From Proteromonas lacertae (taxonomy: Eukaryota; Sar; Bigyra; Opalinata; Proteromonadidae), in the NCBI GenBank assembly GCA_002245135.1, contig NGBS01000292.1, forward strand, positions 1 through 64,000: DNA of 64,000 nucleotides, given 5' to 3'. Numbering within the stretch: position 1 is the stretch's first letter; each line of letters opens with the position of its first letter. The notes under the pieces were generated by a model. That model did no database searches and was not told the DNA's origin. It saw nothing but the letters and a program-made list of their open reading frames with translations. This document shows positions 49,301 through 61,278 of this stretch, piece by piece. The position numbers and the translations under genes were made by a program.

Positions 49301-49453
49301 TTATCAATATAAGTATAAATATATATATATTCATTTTATTATAATAATAGGTTTAAAGTAGATGGTGAATGGTTAATATCCAGTGGTTATCCAGTTTACA
49401 AAGATGCAGTAACTCTTCAAATTAATAATTGCATAACTGTAGATCCATATTAA
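43394..49453 (+). CDS. Starch/glycogen synthase, GH13-like + CBM + GT5 + CBM fusion
   Basis: Seven exons (43394-43475, 43505-43689, 43705-43901, 43935-44636, 44707-45241, 45561-49312, 49351-49453) give 1851 residues. The N-terminal ~700 residues form a GH13-like fold (GITSLYLLGVLERDNG; GIPMTFIGEE), but the nucleophile region reads YGIDGVHIREAQ, without the usual Asp, so hydrolase activity is unlikely. A starch-binding module follows (VAVAGSFNGWS), then the GT5 synthase with TVGGLGVMVDELSQGLALLG and the C-terminal PSLFEPGGIVQHEFF and GTPVIAFKTGGLKDTV motifs. A second CBM-like module (VELSGDFCNW) ends the protein. It would extend alpha-1,4-glucan from a sugar nucleotide. The model needs a 15-nt intron at 43690-43704 to skip an in-frame TAG. 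Intron 5 (45242-45560) contains a tRNA gene. Confidence 0.9.
45379..45450 (-). tRNA. tRNA-Lys (anticodon UUU), inside an intron on the opposite strand
   Basis: A 72-nt cloverleaf on the minus strand: acceptor GCTCGTT pairs with AGCGAGC, A box TAGCTCAGTCGG, anticodon stem CTGGC/GCCAG with loop CTTTTAA, B box GGTTCGAGTCC. There is no tRNA intron, and CCA is not encoded. A run of six T follows (complement of 45369-45374), a polymerase III terminator. It lies wholly within the 319-nt intron 5 of the GT5 gene, antisense to it; the other introns of this gene are 15-70 nt. Confidence 0.97.
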
Positions 49454-49731
49454 AAATGAAAAAATGAAGATGAGAATTACATAATTACTTTTATTTTATG
49501 CGATTGTTTATATATTATAAGTATATATTTTTAAGAAATAATGTCAATCATTTTACATTTGTATAATCGTTTAATAATTCAATCTTTTCTTCTTCTGATA
49601 TTCCTTATTTCAATTAATTTAAATGTTTCAAAAATTGAGTCGTTTATCTATTATTTCATCTATACATTTAATAATATTAATAATATTAACAACATCAAAC
49701 AAACACACATACATAAAGATCATTTTACATT
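49454..49731. other. Convergent intergenic region
   Basis: AT-rich 3' region between two convergent genes, with an AATATTAAT repeat near 49671-49692. No gene is supported. Confidence 0.4.
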
Positions 49732-49947
49732 TTATTTTAATAAGTTGTTAAATAGATTTTGATTTTGTTCAGTTTCTGTCATCAAATGTTCAAAACTACT
49801 TAAGATGTTTCTTAAACCATTAACACCCATCATACTCTCATTCAAACTCTTATAATAGAATCCATTGATTCGACATAATTGACATCTCAATTCATAACAA
49901 ACATCTTCTAACTCATTACATCGATTCTTTAATTCATTCATATTCAT
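49732..49947 (-). CDS. 71-residue coiled-coil ORF overlapping the end of the MTHFR gene
   Basis: The ATG (49947-49945) overlaps the MTHFR stop codon as ATGA on the same strand. The product is a short, highly helical protein (MNMNELKNRCNELEDVCYEL start; SSFEHLMTETEQNQNLFNNL near the end) with heptad-like spacing and five Cys/Met-rich turns. Composition is protein-like rather than random. It could be a separate small gene, a downstream cistron, or a C-terminal extension in another frame. No family is recognised. Confidence 0.45.
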   Translation of the reverse strand: MNMNELKNRCNELEDVCYELRCQLCRINGFYYKSLNESMMGVNGLRNILSSFEHLMTETEQNQNLFNNLLK

Positions 49948-51775
49948 TTTCTATTTACATTATAAATAATATTAAATACATCAATTATTAATTCATGAAA
50001 TATTTTAAATGTATTTTTATTAACACTATAATAATCATTATCCACTAAGATTACTAAACGATAAGTATTATATATTTCATCAATAACTTTATAACTTTGA
50101 CTTTCTTTATTATTACTAAATAAATTCTGATATTTAGTTTTCCACATTTCAAAAGCATCATTACTCCATTCTTTAAATGATTTCTGATCAATCATTGTAG
50201 GTTGTAATATTTCACTTCCATTAAATACACCCCAAGTCACACATATTGATTCATCACTATTCAAATTACTCTTTCGTTCACCTTTACAATTATAACTGTC
50301 ATAGCTCAAATTACTGTATTTTGATACTTTCTCTTCAAATAATTTGAATAAGTCTTCACTTATAAAGAATTCAATATAACATTTTTGATATACATAACCT
50401 CCACTACTACCCCAACCGTAGATTACATCATCACTTCTTATTCCATTCAATTTAGGTTGACTACTGATTGTCCAGATTCCATTATTATTTAAATATTTCA
50501 AATCATATAATATTGATCCACTTTCTTCTCTTAAAGGTCTATCACACCAAGGCAAACTACTTATTTCACCATTTATATATTTCACAAAGATATTTTGAAT
50601 ATCATTTATTGTTTTTGGTTCACCCCACATCTCTCGAATATATTCACTATTTACCCTTTTATTACTTACATAATAACTTGATAAATCACCATAAGCAGGA
50701 CTATTCTTATCACCCCATCTACCATTTGGATATTCATCTCTCATTATTATATTATTATTATTTATTGGTAATGGAAATAAAGATTCTTTATCAACAATTG
50801 GACGAGGAGTTAATACCTTCTCTAATGTAAAACCTAATTTTTGACAGATCAAAACACACGATTTCGTTAGATTCATTGTGAATAAATGAATTGCTTTTGG
50901 ATTAACTAGATTTATAAAATCATTACAGATTTTTATTGATACTTCCATTCCATATTCTCGAATGCTATCGTCATCATTTTTTATTAGATTTATATGGTTT
51001 AATATCTGTACTGGAACTTTCACTCTAGTCCAAGTTGTTAATCTATCAAAAGTATCATAGTGATTGATTGGAAGATAACCTGGAATTATTGGAATATTGA
51101 TATTATTGTCTTTTAATCGGTTTATATACTCTTTCAATATATCACTATCATAACAAAACTGAGTGATTATGAAATCTGCTCCAGCTAATACTTTCTCTTT
51201 CAAATATAATACATCTAATGCTTTTACTTGTTCAGAAGGAGGTAAATATTTGGAATTCCATATTTCATTATGTACTTCAGGATAACCAGCTACTCCTATA
51301 CAGAACTCATCTTTATATTCATTTTTGATGAATCTTACTAAATCTACTGCATAAGAAAATCCATCTTCAATAGGAATCCATTCAGAAGATCCTGTAGGTG
51401 GATCTCCACGTAATGCCAATATGTTACATATACCATGTTCTTTAGCTGAATTAAGTTGCTCACGGATGGATGCTATGTTACAACGACAGGTTATATGCAA
51501 TAATACTGAAATGTCACATTCTTTTTGAATCTATATATACTAATTAGAACACTATATACTGATGAAGCTAATTCAATGGTTCTATTGAAATCTTTGGTTT
51601 TTGGTGTACATGTTAAAGATATAAATGAAACATGAATTGTCTTTTTGAGATGTTTTATCCTCAAACGCAGATTATCTAAACCTTCTTTAGTCTTAGGACA
51701 AAAAAACTCAAATGATGTCAGAGCTGTGTTATTTTCCGTTGCTTCTTTTATCAATTCGCTGATTTTAGTTGCCAT
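49944..51775 (-). CDS. Methylenetetrahydrofolate reductase
   Basis: Exon 1 (51775-51560) and exon 2 (51530-49944) flank a 29-nt intron; 600 residues, the normal size for eukaryotic MTHFR. The enzyme makes 5-methyl-THF for methionine synthesis using FAD and NAD(P)H. Family motifs include SFEFFCPKTKEG near the N-terminus, the folate/FAD region ILALRGDPP, GVAGYPEVH, and GADFIITQFCYD with PIIPGYLPI. The C-terminal half matches the eukaryotic regulatory domain that binds S-adenosylmethionine (region near WGDKNSPAYGDL to MWGEPKT). The protein looks complete, so one-carbon metabolism is retained. Confidence 0.95.
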
Positions 51776-51930
51776 TGCTGAGAAATGATGGAAATTAAAA
51801 AAAAATCAATCAAGCTCAAGCTGTTCTTTTTGAGAAATGGGTGTATCAAAAAACTAGGATTTACGTTTTATTTTTTTTCAGAACAGCCACAGCACTTGAG
51901 TAACTCTGCAGATAATACACATATTCAATT

Positions 51931-53437
51931 ATGAATGTTAAGTTTAGAAATATAATTAAATTGCCTAAAGCAATCTTTCAGTATGTCATAATTGCGTTAA
52001 TGCTAGTATATTCACATTTTTATATTATATTATCATATAACAGTTATTTGCAATATTTAAACTAGCAATATCAATCGCATTTGAACAACAGTGCCAGTAT
52101 GGCTATAAACAGGTGGATTTGGATCTTATAAAAATGATGTTAGGGTTTAGTGCCTTTGATTTTGTAGTTGTACTGGTTGCATTTCTGTTAATAGAAAGAT
52201 TTAACAATAAATGCATAGCTTTGTATACTATATTTATATATTAATGAATAGTTCATCAATATTACTAATATTCTTCTTCATTCCAGTGCTTTTTCTAAAA
52301 ATAGATTACAATAATACAAAATTAACATTTGACATGTGTTGCAATTCCTCATCAACTGTATATATAGATAATAATACGAATTCTCCAATATGTCATTTTG
52401 TTGATTCAGATCAATATGTATGTACCGACTTTAATATATTCAATGTTACTGGTGTTCAAGATATAGATCGTTTTTCTTATGAATATATTATATTATTAAT
52501 GGGAATAGTAATATCCTTTGTATATTATATACTATTCACATATGCAATCTATGAAGAAAAGGCTGGTAATATAAAGAATGAAAACAGAGCTCAAAAAAGG
52601 AAAATAACCAATAATAATAATAACAATCACAACAATAGTAATTCAAGTGTCAGTAGCCTTTTAAGCAATAACAAAAGAACAAGCAAAAACAAGAGTACAA
52701 GTAGAATAAAGAATCCAATGTTAAGGATTAAAGTAGAAGAAGATGATTCACCAACTATTACACCACTAGTAACACCAACAGGAGAATCAGACGAAGTGCA
52801 TATGGATGGAATAATGATGACTCATGAAGAAAGAAAAAGTATAATTGAAGATACAGTTAAAGTGGAAAAAAATAGAAGTAAATACTTGCCAATTATTGCA
52901 TTGTTATTTTGTACAGGTAGTTTAGCAATTGCTATCTATTTATTTGTATTGAAAAGTCAGACTGGATATAACCTAATATCAACAACACATTGTGTTTATA
53001 ATTTGTTAGTCACTTTATTAATGATATTGATAATCATACTGTATTTGGTGTTTTCTGAAAGGATTATTAACAATTTCTTCAATTTCTATTTATGCTATTT
53101 ATATATACCGATGATTATGTGTTTATTTGCAGTTTTTGCTTTTGTTATTGATAGAATTGAAGATTATGTTGAAACTTATAAAACATGTTGTGATGTTGAT
53201 AAATTGAATTTAGTGGGTAAGTGTGGCTTTTTGGATGAAGAAGGCTGTAGCTCGTTTGATAGTTTTACAGATAGTGCACATTTGATAATGCCTCTTTATA
53301 TCACATTTTTGAGGATTATATTTTTAGCAGTTCCATTGTTTTTGATGATTTATTATGGTGTATTGAAAAGGAAAGCTTCTATGCTCACTGTATATTTGAC
53401 AAATCACAGAAAAGTATTTCCTGAGATTGTGACTTAA
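51931..53437 (+). CDS. Multi-pass membrane protein of unknown function
   Basis: Three exons (51931-52005, 52044-52222, 52252-53437) with introns of 38 and 29 nt give 479 residues. About seven or eight membrane segments are visible (for example LIKMMLGFSAFDFVVVLVAF, SSILLIFFFIPVLFL, YLPIIALLFCTGSLAIAIYL). The loop after segment three is Cys-rich, and a long Asn/Ser-rich basic loop (about residues 205-300) separates two halves. Conserved-looking Cys pairs in the outer loops (FDMCCN; YKTCCDVD) suggest disulphides. I cannot name a family; a receptor or channel is possible. The start is 155 bp from the divergent MTHFR start. Confidence 0.75.
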
Positions 53438-53548
53438 TCAATTTAATTATATTTATTTAATATTCGTTATAATGAATAATCTTATTTAATTATATTGCAT
53501 TTATGTTAAATTCAAATTGTTACAAAAAAACTTCAAACATAGTTTGTC

Positions 53549-55044
53549 ATGTCAGTTTTTGATGAAGATAAATTTCTCAACAAATCTAACCCTACTGTGT
53601 ATTATTTCATGATTTTATGAATCTTTATATAATAGCGTACGACATACAGGGAGAGATGATAGAGCAACTACAGAGAATGTGATGGATCCTCGAACAAGGT
53701 TGATGATATTCAAGATGCTTAATAAGGGTGTATTCAGTGAGATAAATGGATGTATTTCAACAGGAAAAGAAGTATTCTAACGAAGTGTTTATCTATTTAG
53801 GCAAATGTTTATCATGCAATCACTGCAGATGGTAATGAACTAGCTTTAAAGATCTACAAAACCTCAATTTTGTCATTTCGTGCAAGAGAAGACTATGTAG
53901 TAGGAGATTACCGTTTTAGAGGTGGTTTTAACAAAAGTAATCCAAGAAGGATGGTAGAAATGTGGGCAGAAAAAGAGAGAAGAAATTTATTTAGATTAAA
54001 AACAGCAGATATACCATGTCCAGATGTTATTTTATTACACAAACATATTTTAGTAATTTCATTTCTAGGTAAAAATGGACAGTATAAATATCTAATATTA
54101 TATACCATTTATTATCTATATAGTCCAGCTAAAAGACTGAAAGATGTCGATCTACCAGAATCTGAATATTGTTCTATTTATTACACATTAATTCATTATA
54201 TGAGAAGGATATTTCACAAAGCACAGTTAGTTCATGCTGATTTAAGTGAATTTAATATATTGTATTATAAGAAACAAATATATATAATTGATGTATCTCA
54301 ATCAGTAGAATTTGATCATCCAAAAGCATTAGATTTTCTTAAAATGGATTGTAAAAATGTAACAGATTTCTTTAGAAGGTATATATATATATAATTTATA
54401 TTCCATTTTCACTTATTATTAGAATGAAAGTAAATCCACTAAGTGCAAAAGAATTATTTCAAATCATTACCAATCGTTCATTAACAGATGACGCTGCATT
54501 AGATAAAGCAATAGAAGAAGGAAGATTGAGATGTCAAGAAATGTCTCAAGAAGAGAAAGATGCTGAAGATGAAATGTTTATAAGCACTTATGTTCCACGT
54601 AGTTTAATGGAAATAAGAGAATATGAAAAGGATTATAATAAAATAAAGAGTGGAGAAGTAGAAGGAATGTATCATTTAGGATTGACTGGATTAGATTCAG
54701 TTTTACAAGATAATAAAGAAAAAGAAGATAGAGAAAATGGTGAAGAAAATAATGGAGAAGAAGAAGAAGAAGAAGAAAGTGAAAGTGAAAGTGATGATGA
54801 TGAAATTGAGCCAGATGCTGAAGAATTGAATATAATAGATGGAATATTACAAAATACAACCAACACACTTGATAAAATAGATAATGATACAGAAATAGAG
54901 TTTCAATTAAAGAATGCTTCAAAAGAAATGAAGAAATTACACAAGAAAATGATTAAAGAACAAAATAGAGAAAAGAGAGAAAATAAAATCCCAAAGAAAT
55001 TGAAGAAAAGAGCAAAAGTATTAAGTGCAAGAAAACATAAGTAA
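53549..55044 (+). CDS. RIO1: RIO1 atypical protein kinase/ATPase
   Basis: Five exons (53549-53598, 53636-53771, 53801-54081, 54124-54378, 54423-55044) give 447 residues; introns are 29-44 nt. RIO1 acts in late 40S subunit maturation. Signatures: RIO flexible loop and ATP-binding start (CISTGKEANVYHA), catalytic loop [14 protein letters not shown] and metal-binding [12 protein letters not shown]. After removal of a 42-nt intron the segment [16 protein letters not shown] matches the conserved WPAPxLKDV region. The C-terminal tail is a long acidic stretch ([16 protein letters not shown]) followed by a Lys-rich end, as in other RIO1 proteins. Confidence 0.95.
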
Positions 55045-55100
55045 AAAAATGAAATAAAATAACAAATACATAATATATATTATTATTTATTATTAATATT

Positions 55101-56299
55101 TTATTCTTCTTCTTCTTCATCATCTTCTTCCTCTTCTTCTTCAGCAGCTAATTTAGCTAATCTTTCTTCTTCAGCTTTTCTTGCTATTTCCTTCTCTTCA
55201 GCCACCAATTTCTTCATTTCTTCTTCTTCAGCAGTCATTAATACCTGTTCTTCTTCCATTCTTCTCTTTTCTTCAGCCCTTCTTTGTCTTTCTTCTTCCA
55301 AAAGACGTAATTTCTCAGATTGGAAAAATCTCTGTTTAGTTATTGCAGATTGAATAATTCTATCTATCATAGTTTCAGATATATTTATATAATCTAATTT
55401 TACTGTAGCTTCATTAATAATCCAAGGCATGAAATTGTCTTCAACCTCTTTCTGTATTGGATCAAAGAAGAATCCTGATTCTATTAATTCCTTTACTACA
55501 TTATTATTAATCTCATCCAATATCTGTTTAGCCATTTGACGAGCTGCAATTTTAGTGGATAGATCAGTCTCTTTTCTAACTCTTTCTCCTTCTTGTATTG
55601 CTCTCTTTTGTTTCTCTTCATATTTTCGTTTAGCTTCAGCTTCCATTCGTTGTACTTCTGCTAATTCTGCATTACGTTTCTGTTCAAATTCGAATTGTTG
55701 TTGTCTTATATTCTTTATTTCTTCTTCTTCTAATACTTCCATTAAACTTTGTTCCATTGCTTTCCCTACTAATACTTCTAGTACTGGCTGTGCTTCTAAA
55801 TCAAAATTAAATAATTCACCTTCAATTACCTCAGTCATCGCATCTACACCGGTTTTGACAGGCATAAATAATGGAGATGGTGGACGATCTAAATATTCTT
55901 CTGTTTGTGTGGTTACCTCTGCTTGTCTTACAATATCTGCTAGATCTTCTAAATAATCATCTGTTTGGCATTCTATATGGTGTCTACCACGCACTGGTGG
56001 CGGTGTTAAAGGACGTCTCATTTCTTCTGCTAGTTTTTCTCTTCTCCTTAATTCTTTGAGTTGTTTTGTTCTGAGTTGATCTTGTAGAATACGCTCAGCT
56101 TCTTCTTGAGCATTTGCTGATAGTATATGTGCTGCGTATGTATTACCACGAACAACTCTTTTATCAAACATAAGATTTGCTGGTTTTATTCTATTAATCA
56201 TGGGTTAAAATATAATTTATACGTATCATCTTCATCATATTCTCTGTATCTTTGACCTGGGGCAATTGCTTGGGGGTTAGTAGCGAATGTAAATGCCAT
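55101..56299 (-). CDS. RSP3: Radial spoke protein 3 (axonemal AKAP)
   Basis: Exon 1 (56299-56223) and exon 2 (56190-55101) flank a 32-nt intron, giving 388 residues; the apparent start MINRIKP lies within the intron. RSP3 is the dimeric scaffold that anchors each radial spoke to the outer doublet. Hallmarks: MFDKRVVRGNTYA near residue 35, a TQTEEYLDRPPSPLFMP block, KTGVDAMTEVIEGELFNFDL, then VLEVLVGKAMEQSLMEVLEE (the amphipathic AKAP-like helix). A coiled coil and acidic C-terminus (Glu/Asp run) follow. It is strong evidence for motile 9+2 cilia. Confidence 0.96.
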
Positions 56300-56583
56300 T
56301 AGAAATAATTAAATATATAGTTTGCAATATAGAAATATAACCTAATATTGATTTAAATATAGAGATTTATACTATAAATGAGATGGTTAATAACTATAAA
56401 AAAAGAAAATTTCAAAAAACGGCTTTTTGGGTTTGAATTTTGCTTGACTTCTTTTTTATAAATCGTTTCATAAATCATCAAATACATCAACTAATGTCAA
56501 TTTAATATCATTTTTATATTTTATGTACGGTCTTTAAATCACAAAAACATATATAAATATAATAATAGTTTGTTTAATTCTAT

Positions 56584-57407
<824 letters not shown>

Positions 57408-58004
57408 TTTTAAATGAACTTTATAAAGAAAGAAGAAAGAATTAAAATGAATAAGGTTGGTGGTTTTCTGGGTTTAAAGAGTTTGGGCTTGAGAATATTA
57501 AAAAGTAAGGCTTTTTTTATAGAGATATAATTAAACAAAAATAATGTATTATTGCATATATACACCAAATGATCTATCTAATACTATGAAAGTTTGTGTT
57601 TACTTGAAATGCTTAAGAGTTAAGTAGAAACATATATACATTCTTCTGTTAATACCAATGGCACTATATTAAAAACATATGCAATAATAAATAAACAATT
57701 CTATTCAATTGAAACGATGCAGATGAATTTCAAGGCATTTGGGTTTATATGCTACATTTCTACTTGATTAGATTTAGTGTAACTTTTCAAGCTTAATAAG
57801 GGACTCTATCAGTTCATTTGAAAAGCAAACCTGGCTTGAGTCATTCAAAATAAATCTATTTTTATTTTTTTTAAATACCATCAAATGAGCAATTATCCAA
57901 CAGTAGCTTATATAATATCTTAAAATAATTCTATATAGAATAATAACAACAACACAACTTTTCCGAATAGGTTTGAAGATAATTCATCAAATTCCCTGGC
58001 TAGA
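57408..58004. other. Divergent intergenic region, about 600 bp
   Basis: The longest gene-free stretch outside the U4 area. Pockets of higher GC occur (57455-57480; 57820-57840), but I see no tRNA boxes, no Sm site and no copy of the PSE-like element. It may contain the 5' exon or promoter of the gene at 58005. Confidence 0.4.
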
Positions 58005-61000
58005 ATGCAAACACATAGAATGTATATAATTGTTATAACCTATTTATAATTATAATTTACATTTTATAGGGATTATTTAAATCCTCAACAAGACAGTATA
58101 TATATAATACTCTAACTTTATTACATTAAATTTCATAATACAGAATAAATAGAATAATATCATTTTCTCTTTCCAGATAGTTGTTTATTTATTTATATTG
58201 TTTTTCATAGGAGCAAGAGAATATAGTGACAATAACATTCATCCGCAAGAAAGGTATGCTCAATATGCAAATGTACCTGCAGCCTCCTCAAAGAAACCCT
58301 GGAGTTGATCCTTCACTTTTTCAAGAATCAATTCCAAGAGGAACTGCTGTTCCATGTAGTGTTCCATCACTACAATTCAAGTTGATGGAATCATCTCTAA
58401 CTGATTCTTCGCTGGATGGTGGATATATTCCAATTAATAACAGAATAGTCACTCTTAATTTAAGCGAAGAAGTCACTAGTTTAGCTGCAGGTAAATATTT
58501 GATTGGTAGTAATCCATTTCAAATGTATATGCCTGTTGAAGTGAGTTGTGATACTCATAGAGATAAAAGTGGGTATAATCCTATACCTCCAAACCCAACA
58601 AATGTTCCAGTAGATATCATTGATGGGACGGAACCATTAACCAGTGAGCCAGTAGTTCCCTTGGACATTTTGCCATTTGAATTAGATAAGCTGTTATTAG
58701 ATAAAGAAAATCACGGCAAAGAGGATAATATATGTGTAAAGTTTAAATTTGAGTTAATCAATTCACCTGCCGTAAATAATACATCTTCCAACGTAAACGA
58801 AATCATGAATATGAATGGAGCTATGGAAAATGAAATGTATCAGCGCATGTATATTCCAGAGCAACAGTCTCAACCATATCCACCGCATATGATACCATTC
58901 AATCCGCAAATGGGTATTAACGTTCCAATAGGAATGAATCCTCCTACTAATATGAGTCAGCAATTAGTAATGCCTCAGAATTATCAAATAAATCCACAGA
59001 TGACAGTAAATCAGCAAGTTCCAGTTAATACTCAAATTCCAGTTAATACTCAAATGCATATGGCCCAACAGTTCCCAGTAAATAGACAATTTCCAATGAA
59101 TCAGCAGATGTCAGTAAATCAGCAGATTCCCATCCGTGCTCAAGTTCCCATAAATCAGACGATACCAGTAAATTCACAAGTTCCAACAGATCAACAAATA
59201 CCAATAAACCAACAGGTTCAATTAAATTCTCAAGTTCCAGTAAATACACAAATGCCAGTTCATCAGTCAGTTTATCCAAAAATACTTCCTAAGCCATGTA
59301 TTCAACAACCTCAATACAATTCTATTCCACCTCAAAGTATATATAATGGTAATTTTCCTTTACCAACATTATGTGATGAAGAACCACCTCTATATGGTGT
59401 TGCACCACCTGCAAAACCATCACCACCAAAATCTCCTAAAGAACAAGTTAAAGCTAAACCTAACAAAAAAAAGAATAAAGTAAAAGATGATGAAAACTAT
59501 GATACAGATGAAATGAATGAAGAGGATGAAGATGAATATCAACCTCATAAGAATAAAAAAACTGCAAAGAAGAAGAGAGGTAGGAAACCAGGAAGCAAAA
59601 ATAAACCAAAAGAATTTACTCTTGAAGAAAAAGAAAGCATAAGTTATTTAGTAATGGCTGCAGAAGGAAAATACAATAAAAATAATATAGAACAAAATCA
59701 GGAAGAGAAAAATGATATTTTTAAAAACATAAAAAATCAATCTGATAATTCTCCTTCTTCACAAAAATCTTCAGATTCAAAATCAATAGATTCTCCAGAA
59801 TCACCAACATTATCACCAATACCACAATCTCCACCACCAGTTCAATCATCTCCATCACTACAATCAGCAGTAACTCCTAATTATGACTCCGGTTATTATG
59901 CACAAAAATCATCATATAATAAATATATTGGGTATATGACTCATATGTCTATAAAAACAGCAGAAAATGAGGAAGAAGAAGAAGAAAAAGAACACCCAAC
60001 AAAAAGGCACACAGAACCAAGTAAATCACCAAATAAAAGAATTAACACTAATAATACTACTACCAGAAAAGATGAGGTGGTTGATTTAGACAATGATGAA
60101 ATAACAACAAGTAAATCAGTTTCTCCTCAAATTGAAGAATATACTAGTCAAACATCAACACCACCACAAAAAACTCAAGCTGATATTAAAAGAGAATATG
60201 AACCTCCTGTTAATTATAGATTTACTTTTCAAAATGCTAGGCCTCTTCATGATGCCACAGAAGTTAGAGATCCATTGCCATTTGTAGATCATTCATATCT
60301 TTCTCCTGATAATAACCAAAATTCATCAAGATTATCTAACTCTCGACAACTATCACCAATTAATCAACCAATTGAAGTACAACAACCACTAAAACAAGAA
60401 TCACCATTAGAAACGCCAAAACAACAAGACAAACAATCTACATATCAACATAAACAAAGAACATCACCATCACCATCACAACAGCTTACGCAACAACAAA
60501 TAGAGCAACAAATTAATCAAAGAATACAACAACAACTTCAACAGCAAATGTTGCCTCCATCACCACTTCTTCAGCCACAAACTCCACTGCAGCAGCAGTA
60601 TCAACAACGAACTCATATGCCAATCGCATCACCCTATATATATTCACCAAATCAACCTCCTCCAATTCAATCACCAATTCCATTGTCACAACAACAACAA
60701 CAACCTATGCCTATTCCACCAGCACCATATATGTTTCAACCACCACCACCACCACCACAAAGTCAACAACAGGCAGTTATTACATACACATATCCACCAC
60801 CACCACCACCTTCTAATTATCCACCACCTCAGACTGTGCATTATTATCCAAGACAACAGGTTTATCAAATGCCACATCCAGTACAACCACCATCTCCACA
60901 ATATCAGCAAATACTTCCACCACCTCCACAAACTTATTATTATAGGCAAAGATCACAGTATCCTATTCAACATCCTCCACCACAACCGCAGTATGTCTTT

Positions 61001-61087
61001 GAAAATGAATATTATCCAGAACCACCTATACAGCAAATGCCATCCAATGCCTCAAATGAGGCAATATGTTCCTCAAACATATGCTGA
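58005..61087 (+). CDS. Gln/Pro-rich AT-hook protein, probable nuclear regulator
   Basis: Model: exons 58005-58021, 58070-58095, 58211-58272 and 58283-61087, giving 969 residues from MQTHRMDYLNPQQD. Introns are 48 and 115 nt, plus a 10-nt gap at 58273-58282 (GTACCTGCAG) needed to join two good frames. The middle has imperfect heptads of the form VPVNTQ/IPINQQ (about 58990-59270), then an AT-hook-like basic patch (KKKRGRKPGSKNK) suggesting minor-groove DNA binding. The C-terminal 300 residues are poly-Gln and Pro/Tyr-rich, typical of transcription co-regulators. Near 61040 the +1 frame looks more like the protein (PQMRQYVPQTYAE) and would end at 61130, so the extreme C-terminus is unsure. Confidence 0.7.
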
Positions 61088-61278
61088 GATATCAACAACC
61101 CCCACCGTAATGTTTGAAAAAAGATTATGAATTTAAAATGTCTATAACATCATATAAATTGTATTGACATAAAATTTGATTAATTATTTCATCTATTTTG
61201 TTTTGAATCTCGACCAAATGTAAATAGAATAATACACGATCTGAGCTTGACGCATTTCCTTTTTTACTTATTTTTGTA

